A stretch of 35,831 bases of DNA from a virus: positions 1-35,831 of the IMG/VR virus record IMGVR_UViG_3300033571_032600. The stretch is one strand, 5' to 3'. Of the stretch, positions 22,353 through 30,263 are shown one piece after another. A model generated the notes under the pieces. That model ran no database searches. It worked only from the letters and a program-made list of their open reading frames with translations, and was not told the origin of the DNA. Each line of letters begins with the position of its first letter. Position 1 is the stretch's first letter. Made by a program: the position numbers and the translations under genes.

Positions 22353-24371
22353 TCATGACTTTTCAAGTTGTGTCATTCCTTTTTGCATCACTAAATCCAG
22401 TGTATCACAGCCATTTAGAAATTCGATTAAATCATGATCATGTGTAGTAATAAAAACTTGTTTTTCCTTATTTAATTCACAAATCATATTGTAAATTCCA
22501 GCAACGCCTTGTGGATCAACATTTGATGTAACTTCGTCCAGAAAAACAATGTTAGGTGTTTTTCCGGAATTTAATGACATAACATGTGCAAAAGCTTGAC
22601 TAAGGGCCAAATTTATTCTTCTTCTTTGGCCATTACTCATGCATTCATAAACATACTTGTTGTTATCTGTTGGATATTTTTCTATGGTTTCCTCAAACTC
22701 ATTATTGAATTTCAATGTGATTTTGTTTTCGATAAGGAATTGCATCCAATAATTGATGTTTGAATTTAAAGCTGGAATAATTTCATCGATAACATACTTT
22801 CTAATTCCTGAATCTCCAAAAGCGGATATCCAGTATTCATAATACTTTGTCTTTTCATTAAGCTCTTTATAATAAACATCTTTATTGTCTTTATTTTCAT
22901 TGATGGTTTTTATCTCAGATTCAGAAACTTCAATCAAATTATCGTATGGTGATGGCTGCTTCGATGCTGCCACCTTTGTATCCAATTGGTTTTTTAAGAG
23001 GTTTATTTTTTCCTCAATAACTTTGAGCTTAGCATTTGGTTCTGGTTTTTTAATTTTCAGCAAATCATTTAGCGTTTTAGACTTTGTACTTTTCTCAAAA
23101 TTTTGCTTTTTAATATTGGACTGCAACAACGCTATTTTTTCATCTGCTGATTTCTCCGTGGTCTTCAATTTGTCCAGCTTTTCTTTTTCTGCTACATATA
23201 TTTCTTTTTTGCTGTTACTGATTTCGTACTTGCCTGCAAGTTCATTTTTGTAATTAATTAAAACAATATCATGAGATGATTTATCAACTGTTTGCAAACA
23301 GTGTGTACACTTAACTCCATCCTCCAAGTTTTCTATCTTGGATACATTTGATTCTATAATTTTAATTTCAGACAACAATGATTGATAATCCGATTTCAGT
23401 GAATCACATTTTTTAGAATAATCGTCAATTTGTGACTTCAGTTTATTCTTAAGCTCACTGATCTGTGTTTCATTTTTTTCAAGAGTTGCAATATTGTCAT
23501 CTATGTCAACAATTTCTTTTTCCAAAATACTTATGTTTTCTAAAACCTGCTCGTATTTTTTAAGCTCTGTATCTTCTCCTACAACCTTAGACTTTTCTTG
23601 ATCTAATATTCTAATAGCCTCAATATACTTTTTTATTTCTTCGATGTTTTTATCATTCCAGTCTTTTTTAGATTTCTCAAGCCTAGCTTGATTCAACTGC
23701 TCATCAGAGAGTTGTTTTTCAACAAATTGAATTTCTTTTTCTAAATTTTTAATACAATCCTTATGATTTTTTAATATTTTTTTGGCATTTTCGTGATATG
23801 AACGATATTTCTCCAATGACAATAAATTTTCAACAATTTGTCTCTTTTCAGACGCATCACATTCTAGAAAAGAACTAGTGTTATCATCTGTAAAAATGGC
23901 AACATTTATAAATGTCTCATATGACATTCCAATTATATCTTCAACCATTTTTTGAGTGGCTGGCATTCCACCCAAGGTGATTTCTGTACTATCATCCCAT
24001 TGGTTATTAGAGCTTTTCCACAATCTTAATGCATCGGGCTTCCTTGTCCTCTGAAGTTTGTAATCATCCCAATAAACCTCAACCTTAAGTTTTTTTCCAG
24101 TTTCATTGTTTATTACATCTTTGTGACCAATTTTATTAGGCTTTCTTATGGTCTTGCCATACATTCCATAAACAAGAATAGCAGGTATAGATGATTTTCC
24201 AACTCCATTACTAGCAATTTTGTCTTGCGATTTTGAACTTTCTGTTACATCAAGATTCTTGCCACGAATCAAAACAATATTATTGAATTTAGAGAAATCA
24301 ACTTCTATTCCTTTGTTGCCAAAACAAAGAAAATTCTCTGCATACAGTTTTTTGAAATTTATCTTTTTCAC
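22353..24371 (-). CDS. 46: Recombination endonuclease subunit gp46 (Rad50/SbcC-like)
   Basis: 672 residues, longer than T4 gp46 (560). An N-terminal Walker A (A-S-N-G-V-G-K-S-S, about 53-61) is preceded by an acidic/Ser loop. Long coiled coils run from about 190 to 510, with a zinc hook C-T-H-C near residue 358. The C-terminal lobe carries the signature S-N-G-Q-R-R-R-I-N-L-A-L-S and Walker B V-F-L-D-E-V. With gp47 it resects DNA ends for recombination-dependent replication. The stop of gp47 is 1 nt upstream of its start. The coiled coil is the source of the extra length. Confidence 0.94.
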   Translation of the reverse strand: MKKINFKKLYAENFLCFGNKGIEVDFSKFNNIVLIRGKNLDVTESSKSQDKIASNGVGKSSIPAILVYGMYGKTIRKPNKIGHKDVINNETGKKLKVEVYWDDYKLQRTRKPDALRLWKSSNNQWDDSTEITLGGMPATQKMVEDIIGMSYETFINVAIFTDDNTSSFLECDASEKRQIVENLLSLEKYRSYHENAKKILKNHKDCIKNLEKEIQFVEKQLSDEQLNQARLEKSKKDWNDKNIEEIKKYIEAIRILDQEKSKVVGEDTELKKYEQVLENISILEKEIVDIDDNIATLEKNETQISELKNKLKSQIDDYSKKCDSLKSDYQSLLSEIKIIESNVSKIENLEDGVKCTHCLQTVDKSSHDIVLINYKNELAGKYEISNSKKEIYVAEKEKLDKLKTTEKSADEKIALLQSNIKKQNFEKSTKSKTLNDLLKIKKPEPNAKLKVIEEKINLLKNQLDTKVAASKQPSPYDNLIEVSESEIKTINENKDNKDVYYKELNEKTKYYEYWISAFGDSGIRKYVIDEIIPALNSNINYWMQFLIENKITLKFNNEFEETIEKYPTDNNKYVYECMSNGQRRRINLALSQAFAHVMSLNSGKTPNIVFLDEVTSNVDPQGVAGIYNMICELNKEKQVFITTHDHDLIEFLNGCDTLDLVMQKGMTQLEKS

Positions 24372-24372
24372 T

Positions 24373-25449
24373 TTACTCTACCTCTGTTTCTGCAAAATTA
24401 ACGATTTGCATCCCAACATCTATAAGTGTGCTTTGATCTAGGTTGCTGGGGTTTACTTGCTGCACATACTTTTCTACTATTTTCGATTCATCTTCAAGAA
24501 CTGATTTGGCATCAGTCAGAACATGCTCGTCCATTTGCTTAGTCTGCTGTCTAATTTGAACTGTTGAGATGTTAAAATTTTCAAGCTTTTTGCTTATTTC
24601 TTTCTTGGCGACATTGTCAGATGTATTCTCAGAAAGAATGCAAACGAAAGATTTTTCAAGATCTTCTTTGCTATAATTTTCTAATTCATTTTCTTTAATG
24701 TAATAATGCTTTGGACTAAACTTATTTTCTATGTATTTAATTTTATATTCATTGGTATCTAAAAGTATTATATGTTTTTCAGAATGTGCTTCTCCGAAGC
24801 TAAGTTGAAGTGGACTGCCTATGTACTCCACATACTTAGCGAGTTTTTGCGCAGCATGATAATGACCAAAAAATACATGCTTATACTTTAAAAACAGATT
24901 TCTATCTACTTTAGTCATGTCACCATCATGTTCTATTGCTACATCCGCTATAGACCCTGCTGAATTCAACTTTGCTCCATCTACGGCTATATGGGCAAGC
25001 AAGAACTTTGCTTCTATGTTTTCTTGAGATAATTTAGAAAGTTCATCTATTGGGTTATGAGTATACGGGACAAAGTGCCAAGAGCTATCAGCTACTCTTA
25101 ATTCTTTTGTTTCAGTTATTGTTTCAAAATTGTTCAATGCGCCAAAAGGATAAATGCTGTTTACGCTCCAGCTGTTGGCAAACCACATATCATGGTTTCC
25201 AAGTAGCAAATATGTTTTAAATTTCTTGTTTTGATATTTTTCTAATATTTTAAAAACTTCTGTAAATGTGTATGAATCTATTTTTTGTCTTTCGTGTAGA
25301 AGATCTCCACCAAATAAAATTGCATCAACATCGTTTTCTTCAGCTTGAGTAAAAACCCAACTTAAACACTTAAGACAGTCATGTAACCTGTCAACACTTT
25401 TTTTGTGTGGGTGAACATGCATGTCACTGAATAAAAGTATTTTTGCCAT
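24373..25449 (-). CDS. 47: Recombination exonuclease subunit gp47 (Mre11/SbcD-like)
   Basis: 358 residues. Metallophosphatase motifs in order: F-S-D-M-H-V-H (7-13), G-G-D-L-L-H-E (about 47-53), G-N-H-D-M-W (about 83-88) and F-G-H-Y-H-A (about 193-198). The spacing and total length fit T4 gp47 (339). It opens the minus-strand operon; no good Shine-Dalgarno precedes ATG 25449. The C-terminal 90 residues are helical and probably contact gp46. Confidence 0.94.
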   Translation of the reverse strand: MAKILLFSDMHVHPHKKSVDRLHDCLKCLSWVFTQAEENDVDAILFGGDLLHERQKIDSYTFTEVFKILEKYQNKKFKTYLLLGNHDMWFANSWSVNSIYPFGALNNFETITETKELRVADSSWHFVPYTHNPIDELSKLSQENIEAKFLLAHIAVDGAKLNSAGSIADVAIEHDGDMTKVDRNLFLKYKHVFFGHYHAAQKLAKYVEYIGSPLQLSFGEAHSEKHIILLDTNEYKIKYIENKFSPKHYYIKENELENYSKEDLEKSFVCILSENTSDNVAKKEISKKLENFNISTVQIRQQTKQMDEHVLTDAKSVLEDESKIVEKYVQQVNPSNLDQSTLIDVGMQIVNFAETEVE

Positions 25450-25494
25450 GAATGAATACTATCAAATGTCATGGTAAATTCAAATACTTATTTT

Positions 25495-25770
25495 TTATTT
25501 TGGTTTGGGCAGTTTGTTCTTTAGATAATCTTCTAGATCTCTCCAAACTTCATATACATCAAGTTTGGTTTTAGGTTGCCCTCCTGCTGGTGCAGCACCG
25601 GGCATTCCACCTAAGTCTGGAGGTGGTCCTCCGGGGGGTGGCCCTCCTCCACCTAAATCTGGTGGTCCTCCGGGGGGTGGTCCTCCTCCACCTAAATCTG
25701 GTGGTCCTCCGGGTGGGGGAGCATCCTCTTCGTTTAATACAATTTGTAAATATTCTCTAAATGTTCTCAT
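25495..25770 (-). CDS. Small Pro/Gly-rich repeat protein with capsid-targeting-like N-terminus
   Basis: 91 residues from ATG 25770 (GTG at 25773 is an in-frame alternative). Residues 1-14 (M-R-T-F-R-E-Y-L-Q-I-V-L-N-E) form an amphipathic helix ending L-N-E, like the T4 capsid-targeting sequence. Residues about 17-55 are tandem units of 13 residues rich in Pro-Pro-Gly-Gly with D-L-G. The C-terminus (K-T-K-L-D-V-Y-E-V-W-R-D-L-E-D-Y-L) is helical. AATAAATA lies 6 nt before the ATG. A packaged internal head protein is inferred; the repeat number may vary between relatives. Confidence 0.65.
   Translation of the reverse strand: MRTFREYLQIVLNEEDAPPPGGPPDLGGGGPPPGGPPDLGGGGPPPGGPPPDLGGMPGAAPAGGQPKTKLDVYEVWRDLEDYLKNKLPKPK
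25601..25725. repeat. 39-bp tandem repeats coding for Pro-Gly units
   Basis: Near-identical units with period 39 bp (about three, the last imperfect) inside the gene ending at 25495. Each unit contains CCTCCGGGG-type runs. It is a coding minisatellite and a likely site of length variation by slippage or recombination. Confidence 0.75.
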
Positions 25771-25776
25771 CACAAG

Positions 25777-25784
25777 TATTTATT
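25777..25784 (-). promoter_or_regulatory. Late-box-like AATAAATA before the 25770 gene
   Basis: On the minus strand AATAAATA ends 6 nt before ATG 25770 (3 nt before GTG 25773). No Shine-Dalgarno is present. One base differs from TATAAATA. Confidence 0.45.
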
Positions 25785-25813
25785 GTAAATTGCTACAAAT
25801 TTCCGAACTGTTC

Positions 25814-25821
25814 AATAAATA
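25814..25821 (+). promoter_or_regulatory. Late-box-like AATAAATA, 4 nt before ATG 25826
   Basis: AATAAATA, then ATAT, then ATG. No Shine-Dalgarno lies upstream. It shares a 55-bp divergent gap with the box at 25777-25784, each serving one strand. Confidence 0.5.
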
Positions 25822-25825
25822 ATAT

Positions 25826-26320
25826 ATGCTTAAATTTGATTCTTGGCGATTAATGAATGAAGACGCAGAAAATCCTGATGCAAATTCTCAGGACGGTTCT
25901 GAGCGGGTTTCAACATCTGCTCCAATTACAGATGTTGAAGACATAGTGTCACAACCAACAGTTGCTGCACCAACTGCTCCTGCAACTGCATCAAACCAGA
26001 CATATAAGCTTAAACCATGGAAAGCTGGTAAAACTGAAATTATGAAGTTTTGGAAGGGCATACAAACCAACTTGCCATTCGCACTAAAGCCAATTGAATA
26101 TGACCACAAGGGCACAACTATTCAGGAAGATGGCATAAGAATAACAGGATCTAAAGAATTTATAACATCTGTTATTTCAAGATTGAAAGATTTTCTTATT
26201 TACGAAAATCCAGAAACTAAATTAATGGTATCATACAGGCAATCACCAAAAAGCTTGAAACCCGGATCAAGAAATAGCTATAGTTTTTATCTTCAAGTAA
26301 AACAAAGAGGCAAGAAGTAA
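25826..26320 (+). CDS. Unknown protein with capsid-targeting-like N-terminus
   Basis: 164 residues. The N-terminus M-L-K-F-D-S-W-R-L-M-N-E resembles the tags at 941 and 25770. Residues 13-60 are a Ser/Thr/Ala/Pro-rich disordered spacer. Residues 60-164 form an alpha/beta domain (K-P-W-K-A-G-K-T-E-I-M-K-F-W, F-I-T-S-V-I-S-R-L-K-D-F-L, Y-S-F-Y-L-Q-V-K). No catalytic pattern. Likely a virion or internal protein. The next gene on the minus strand ends exactly at the following base. Confidence 0.65.
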   Translation: MLKFDSWRLMNEDAENPDANSQDGSERVSTSAPITDVEDIVSQPTVAAPTAPATASNQTYKLKPWKAGKTEIMKFWKGIQTNLPFALKPIEYDHKGTTIQEDGIRITGSKEFITSVISRLKDFLIYENPETKLMVSYRQSPKSLKPGSRNSYSFYLQVKQRGKK

Positions 26321-26506
26321 CTATATTTTTTTCTTTTTATATTTTTTTACCGGTTTTCTTTTTGACACATCATCTATTACAACTTGAGTTTTATCAATAG
26401 ATTTCTTTATTTTTTCACCCAAATTCGACTGGCTTTCCGTCATAGTATGAACTTGAGACTCTAATTTGTTTATTATTCTTACAACATTTGCAAGCTCTTC
26501 GTACAT
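26321..26506 (-). CDS. Small coiled-coil protein with basic tail
   Basis: 61 residues from ATG 26506, chosen because AAAGGGG lies 8 nt before it; a longer upstream frame to 26617 has no ribosome site. The N-terminal 40 residues are a helix with heptad spacing (V-V-R-I-I-N-K-L-E-S-Q-V). The C-terminus is very basic (K-R-K-P-V-K-K-Y-K-K-K-K-I), as in small nucleic-acid-binding phage proteins. Function unknown. Confidence 0.6.
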   Translation of the reverse strand: MYEELANVVRIINKLESQVHTMTESQSNLGEKIKKSIDKTQVVIDDVSKRKPVKKYKKKKI

Positions 26507-26661
26507 GATATAACCCCTTTGTATAGGTAATCTATTTACCCACCATCTATATATTTGTACATTACATTTGGTATCATAGGTGCTTATTATAACCATCAAC
26601 AATTTGACAAAAAACATTTGTTTGATAGAATTGAATTTTTACACATGGACGGAGTTTTTGT

Positions 26662-27711
26662 ATGATAAATTTCACCGATGAACAAAAAAACTTAATTGAT
26701 TTTGTAGAGAAAAACTTTAAAACTAGAGAACATATCACAGTAGGTGGGTTTGCTGGCTCTGGCAAATCTACATGTCTTTCCCACTTATCTAATAAATATC
26801 CAGAGTTTAAAGTCTGTGCATTCACTGGGAAAGCTGCCAATGTTTTGAGACGCAAAGGTATCCCTGATGCGTCTACCATCCATTCTTCAATATATCACTA
26901 TGAAGAAAATTATAAAGGCGATTTAATATTTAGATTAAAGAACAAAAATCAAATAGATTTCTCAGGCTTGTTTGTAGACGAAGCTAGTATGATCAGTGAA
27001 GAGATTTTTGATGATCTTCTTAGCTTTAATGTTCCAGTTGTTTTTTTTGGTGACCATGGGCAGCTTGAGCCTGTTGGATCAAAATTTAACTTGATGAAAA
27101 AGCCAGATGTTGCTTTGGAAACAATTCATAGGAATGCTAACACTATAGCAAAGTTTGCCGACTTTCTTAGGAAAGGAAATCAAGCCAAGGATTTTTCGGA
27201 AACTGATGAGACAGTATCAATAGTACCTAAAAGGGTTGTGAAAACAGAGGATTTTACAAAAACAGATCAGGTAATATGTGCTTTCAATAAAACAAGAATG
27301 CTTATCAATCGTAAAGTGCGTGAGTTTCTACAATATAACAAAACACTTGTAAAGAATGATAAGATAATATGCTTGAAAAACAATAAGAATCTTGGTATAT
27401 TCAACGGTATGCAAGGAAATGTAGTAAATTTTAGTGGTAAAAGAATTACATTTCGTGATGACAACAATACATTGATTACTGTCAACGCATTTCTAAAACA
27501 GTTTGGTGAAGAAAAACTTCACGAATCAGCAGGAACCGAAAAAGACTTAGGATTTTTTGACTATGGTTATTGCATCACATGTCATAAAGCACAAGGTGAT
27601 GAATGGAATAATATAATAGTCATAGAAGAAAAATGTGATTTGTGGGATCACACTAGATGGGCATATACGGCTGCTTCTAGGGCACGAAACAAAATTGTAT
27701 GGGCAATCTGA
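26662..27711 (+). CDS. dda: Dda-like SF1B DNA helicase
   Basis: 349 residues; CGGAG at 26649-26653. It has a Q-motif-like start (T-D-E-Q-K-N-L-I), Walker A G-F-A-G-S-G-K-S-T (29-37), Walker B V-D-E-A-S-M-I (about 105-111), motif III F-F-G-D-H-G-Q-L-E-P, and C-terminal Y-C-I-T-C-H-K-A-Q-G (motif V) with Y-T-A-A-S-R-A (motif VI). Length and order match T4 Dda (439) with a shorter tower region. It would unwind DNA at origins and clear forks. UvsW follows 7 nt later. Confidence 0.9.
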   Translation: MINFTDEQKNLIDFVEKNFKTREHITVGGFAGSGKSTCLSHLSNKYPEFKVCAFTGKAANVLRRKGIPDASTIHSSIYHYEENYKGDLIFRLKNKNQIDFSGLFVDEASMISEEIFDDLLSFNVPVVFFGDHGQLEPVGSKFNLMKKPDVALETIHRNANTIAKFADFLRKGNQAKDFSETDETVSIVPKRVVKTEDFTKTDQVICAFNKTRMLINRKVREFLQYNKTLVKNDKIICLKNNKNLGIFNGMQGNVVNFSGKRITFRDDNNTLITVNAFLKQFGEEKLHESAGTEKDLGFFDYGYCITCHKAQGDEWNNIIVIEEKCDLWDHTRWAYTAASRARNKIVWAI

Positions 27712-27718
27712 GGACAAA

Positions 27719-29134
27719 ATGGCAACTAATATAATTGTAAATAATGATATAAGCGTTTTGTCTTCGGACAATACTGAACTTCTAAAGTTTTTGTATGACA
27801 ACCTTAGGTTCAGGGATAGAAACTATTTCCACAATGCTCGTTTCCGACAAAGATTATGGGATGGTTTTACAAATTTTTTTAATCAGAACAATGGTAAATT
27901 TCTTACAGGTTTGTTACCAGAAGTATATGCTGCCTGTAAACACTTTGGCATAAAGCCAGATTTTGTAGATCGTCGTACAAAATGTGAATTTTTAACAAAT
28001 GAAATAAAACCCGATTTCATGAATCAGTGGTTACCCCAAGGAATGTCTCCAATAACTCTTGAAGACTATCAGTGTGAACTTGCTAATCAGGCTATAAAAA
28101 ATAAAAGAGGAATTATATTTGCTCCTACATCAGCTGGAAAAAGCTTAATAATGCTTTCAATATTAAAATCACTACCTCCTACTACTAAAACTTTAATATT
28201 ACAAAACAGGAAAACTCTTGCTGCCCAGAATTATGAAGAGTATGTAAAATGGGGCTTGCAAAATGTTGGAAGAATATGGCAGGGATACAATGAACCAAAT
28301 ACATTCACTGTAGCTACAGTGCAATCTGTTGAAAAGGCTATAGACATATTGCCTAAAATAGAAGTTTTATTAGTTGATGAAATACATGATATGATGTCAA
28401 CAGCACCAAAAAAGGTTTACAGGTTATTGAAAAATTGCAGCGTCAGAATAGCAGTTAGCGCAACTCCATTCAAACATGGAGAAACAGATAAAATACAAAA
28501 ATATTATGTCAAAGGTTTTTTCGGTCCATTGTTCAAAATCCAATCAACTCAAACAGGTTTGATAACCACTAAAGAATTACAAGAGAGAGGAAGGCTGTCT
28601 AAAAGCAAATGTACTTTTTATAAAGTTAAAAATCCCAGTCTCGATTACGAGATTTATATTGATGCAGTTACTAAAGGATTAGTTGAAAATGAAGAATTTC
28701 ATCAAATGGTATTGTCAAAAACACTAGATCTTAAAGGCAGAACACTAATTCTTGTTGAAAGACTTGCTCACGGAGATGCTTTGCAGAAACTAATGCCTAA
28801 TGCCCTATGGGTACAAGGAAAAGATAATAATGAAACAAGACAGCAGGTTATAGAAAAATTACAAAAAGCTAAGAACTGTGTAGCCATAGCAACTCAAGGT
28901 ATCTTTAATACTGGTATCAATGTTTTTGTTCATAATTTGATCAATGCTGCCGGTGGTCAGGCAGATCATCTTATTATACAAAGAATGGGCAGAGGACTAA
29001 GAACTGCCAAGGATAAAGATGGTTTAAATTATATTGACTTTATATTTGAAAATAATCCATATCTTCATAAACATAGCATGAAAAGAATTAAAATTTTAAA
29101 ACAACAAGGACATCAAGTTGATGTTGTTGATTAA
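27719..29134 (+). CDS. uvsW: UvsW-like SF2 helicase
   Basis: 471 residues from ATG 27719, which has GAGGAC 4 nt upstream; a longer frame from 27635 lies within dda and is unlikely. The N-terminal domain (about 1-110) is the UvsW DNA-binding part. Then A-P-T-S-A-G-K-S (135-142), D-E-I-H-D, A-V-S-A-T-P-F and R-M-G-R-G-L-R. T4 UvsW (503) has the same layout. It unwinds R-loops and branched DNA and moves T4 from origin-driven to recombination-driven replication. It pairs with the gp46/47 and UvsY-like genes here. Confidence 0.92.
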   Translation: MATNIIVNNDISVLSSDNTELLKFLYDNLRFRDRNYFHNARFRQRLWDGFTNFFNQNNGKFLTGLLPEVYAACKHFGIKPDFVDRRTKCEFLTNEIKPDFMNQWLPQGMSPITLEDYQCELANQAIKNKRGIIFAPTSAGKSLIMLSILKSLPPTTKTLILQNRKTLAAQNYEEYVKWGLQNVGRIWQGYNEPNTFTVATVQSVEKAIDILPKIEVLLVDEIHDMMSTAPKKVYRLLKNCSVRIAVSATPFKHGETDKIQKYYVKGFFGPLFKIQSTQTGLITTKELQERGRLSKSKCTFYKVKNPSLDYEIYIDAVTKGLVENEEFHQMVLSKTLDLKGRTLILVERLAHGDALQKLMPNALWVQGKDNNETRQQVIEKLQKAKNCVAIATQGIFNTGINVFVHNLINAAGGQADHLIIQRMGRGLRTAKDKDGLNYIDFIFENNPYLHKHSMKRIKILKQQGHQVDVVD

Positions 29135-29430
29135 TTTTTATGGTCACTAACTATAAGATTTATGATGTCAGCAAGTGTTCCATTCTTAGTTTTAAGTAAG
29201 GTTAAGATTTCATCTTGAGATATTGGAGAAAGTTCTTCGAACATTTTCCAGTTAATTATATTATCATACAGTAATTTTATATCATAATCAGATAATCTTT
29301 TAGTATTAATTTCTTTATTATTTTTTATTTTAATTGGATGAATTTGATGCTTGATAGCATCTCTAACATTATTAAATGTTTTTCTTTCTGAATTTTCAAT
29401 CCAAAGTTTGAAATTAATAAATTTGTGCAT
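29131..29430 (-). CDS. Unknown small protein with capsid-targeting-like N-terminus
   Basis: 99 residues. M-H-K-F-I-N-F-K-L-W-I-E starts it, an amphipathic helix ending W-I-E. The remainder is helical (R-L-S-D-Y-D-I-K-L-L-Y-D-N-I-I-N-W, I-L-T-L-L-K-T-K-N-G-T-L-A-D-I-I). A perfect TATAAATA lies 4 nt before the ATG and there is no Shine-Dalgarno. The stop is interlocked with the uvsW stop (TTAA). Likely a late virion or internal protein. Confidence 0.62.
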   Translation of the reverse strand: MHKFINFKLWIENSERKTFNNVRDAIKHQIHPIKIKNNKEINTKRLSDYDIKLLYDNIINWKMFEELSPISQDEILTLLKTKNGTLADIINLIVSDHKN

Positions 29431-29434
29431 AGTT

Positions 29435-29446
29435 TATTTATACATA
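29435..29446. promoter_or_regulatory. Overlapping divergent late boxes
   Basis: The 20-bp gap between two divergent ATGs (29430 minus, 29451 plus) holds TATAAATA on the minus strand (29442-29435) and TATACATA on the plus strand (29439-29446), sharing 4 bp. Each ends exactly 4 nt before its ATG. Neither gene has a Shine-Dalgarno. Confidence 0.6.
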
Positions 29447-29450
29447 TATT

Positions 29451-30263
29451 ATGCATAAATTTAACTTAACAGAATGGCTTGGTGTACCCGCCGAAAGATT
29501 ATTTGGTTTTTCCAATGATGTAAAGGCTAGTAGTCCTGTAAAATACAGTGAAGAACCTTTAGAACCATTGGGGCCATCCATGATTCTAGATGAGTTAACA
29601 TGGCTTGGGTCAATTAATAATAAAAAACCCAATCGTTTATTTGAAAACATGGTCGATTATGGGCATGATGCAGATAAAATGCAGGTAGTTATATCACCAT
29701 TGGGATCACTTAAGATAATTATAAGAAAAATTGGTATAGCTCTTGAAGGATCACATATTCCTATTTGTTACACAATTTACCCTTTGATTAACGATTATAA
29801 TCACAATGGTGAATCGGACGACAAGATTGAAAATATAATTGCCAATAAAATTGCTGATAAATTAACTGAAATTGATAATAGACAATTACTTACTGGTGTT
29901 AAGGATTACGATAAACTAAAAGAATTGACTTTGGAGTTAGCAAGAAATGTTAGGGCTAATCATCCAAAATGTATGCACTTTGAGGGTGTAGTATCGCCTA
30001 ATGAGAATCAATATACAATTTATTTGCAGTATAATGGGCAGGGAGTAGAGGCACCAAGTGCTAGGAGAGCAGAACAATTTGATATACATATGCAATATCA
30101 AAAAGATACAGGTTTAATTCGATGCTGGGCAAACGAAATTACAAGTCCTACAAGACAACACTTGTGGCAAGTTCAGCCAAGTGAATGGGATGAGTATTTT
30201 TCCCCTAAACAAAAAAATTCTGAAATTATTGAATGTATTATGAATGCTTTGTATACCTACTAA
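29451..30263 (+). CDS. Unknown protein, likely virion component
   Basis: 270 residues. It starts M-H-K-F-N-L-T-E-W-L, similar to its divergent partner (M-H-K-F). Residues 30-70 are Pro/Ser-rich; 80-130 are beta-rich (M-Q-V-V-I-S-P-L-G-S-L-K-I-I-I-R); then a helical part and a Trp-containing C-terminus (R-C-W-A-N-E-I). No known enzyme motif. TATACATA sits 4 nt before the ATG. The stop overlaps the convergent gene (CTAA). Confidence 0.65.
   Translation: MHKFNLTEWLGVPAERLFGFSNDVKASSPVKYSEEPLEPLGPSMILDELTWLGSINNKKPNRLFENMVDYGHDADKMQVVISPLGSLKIIIRKIGIALEGSHIPICYTIYPLINDYNHNGESDDKIENIIANKIADKLTEIDNRQLLTGVKDYDKLKELTLELARNVRANHPKCMHFEGVVSPNENQYTIYLQYNGQGVEAPSARRAEQFDIHMQYQKDTGLIRCWANEITSPTRQHLWQVQPSEWDEYFSPKQKNSEIIECIMNALYTY

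Noticed and set aside
22885-23253. Plus-strand open frame of 122 residues within gp46
   Set aside because: It is antisense to the gp46 coiled coil. Ser/Phe/Leu-rich composition is the usual complement of Lys/Glu-rich coding.
25798-25815. Third copy of the MoxR/VWA upstream hairpin element (AATTTCCGAACTG)
   Set aside because: Only the left half is similar, the right arm of the stem is missing and the distance to the ATG differs.
26507-26617. N-terminal extension of the small coiled-coil gene
   Set aside because: The first 37 residues have no ribosome site, include a region antisense to a divergent leader, and the AAAGGGG before ATG 26506 decides the start.
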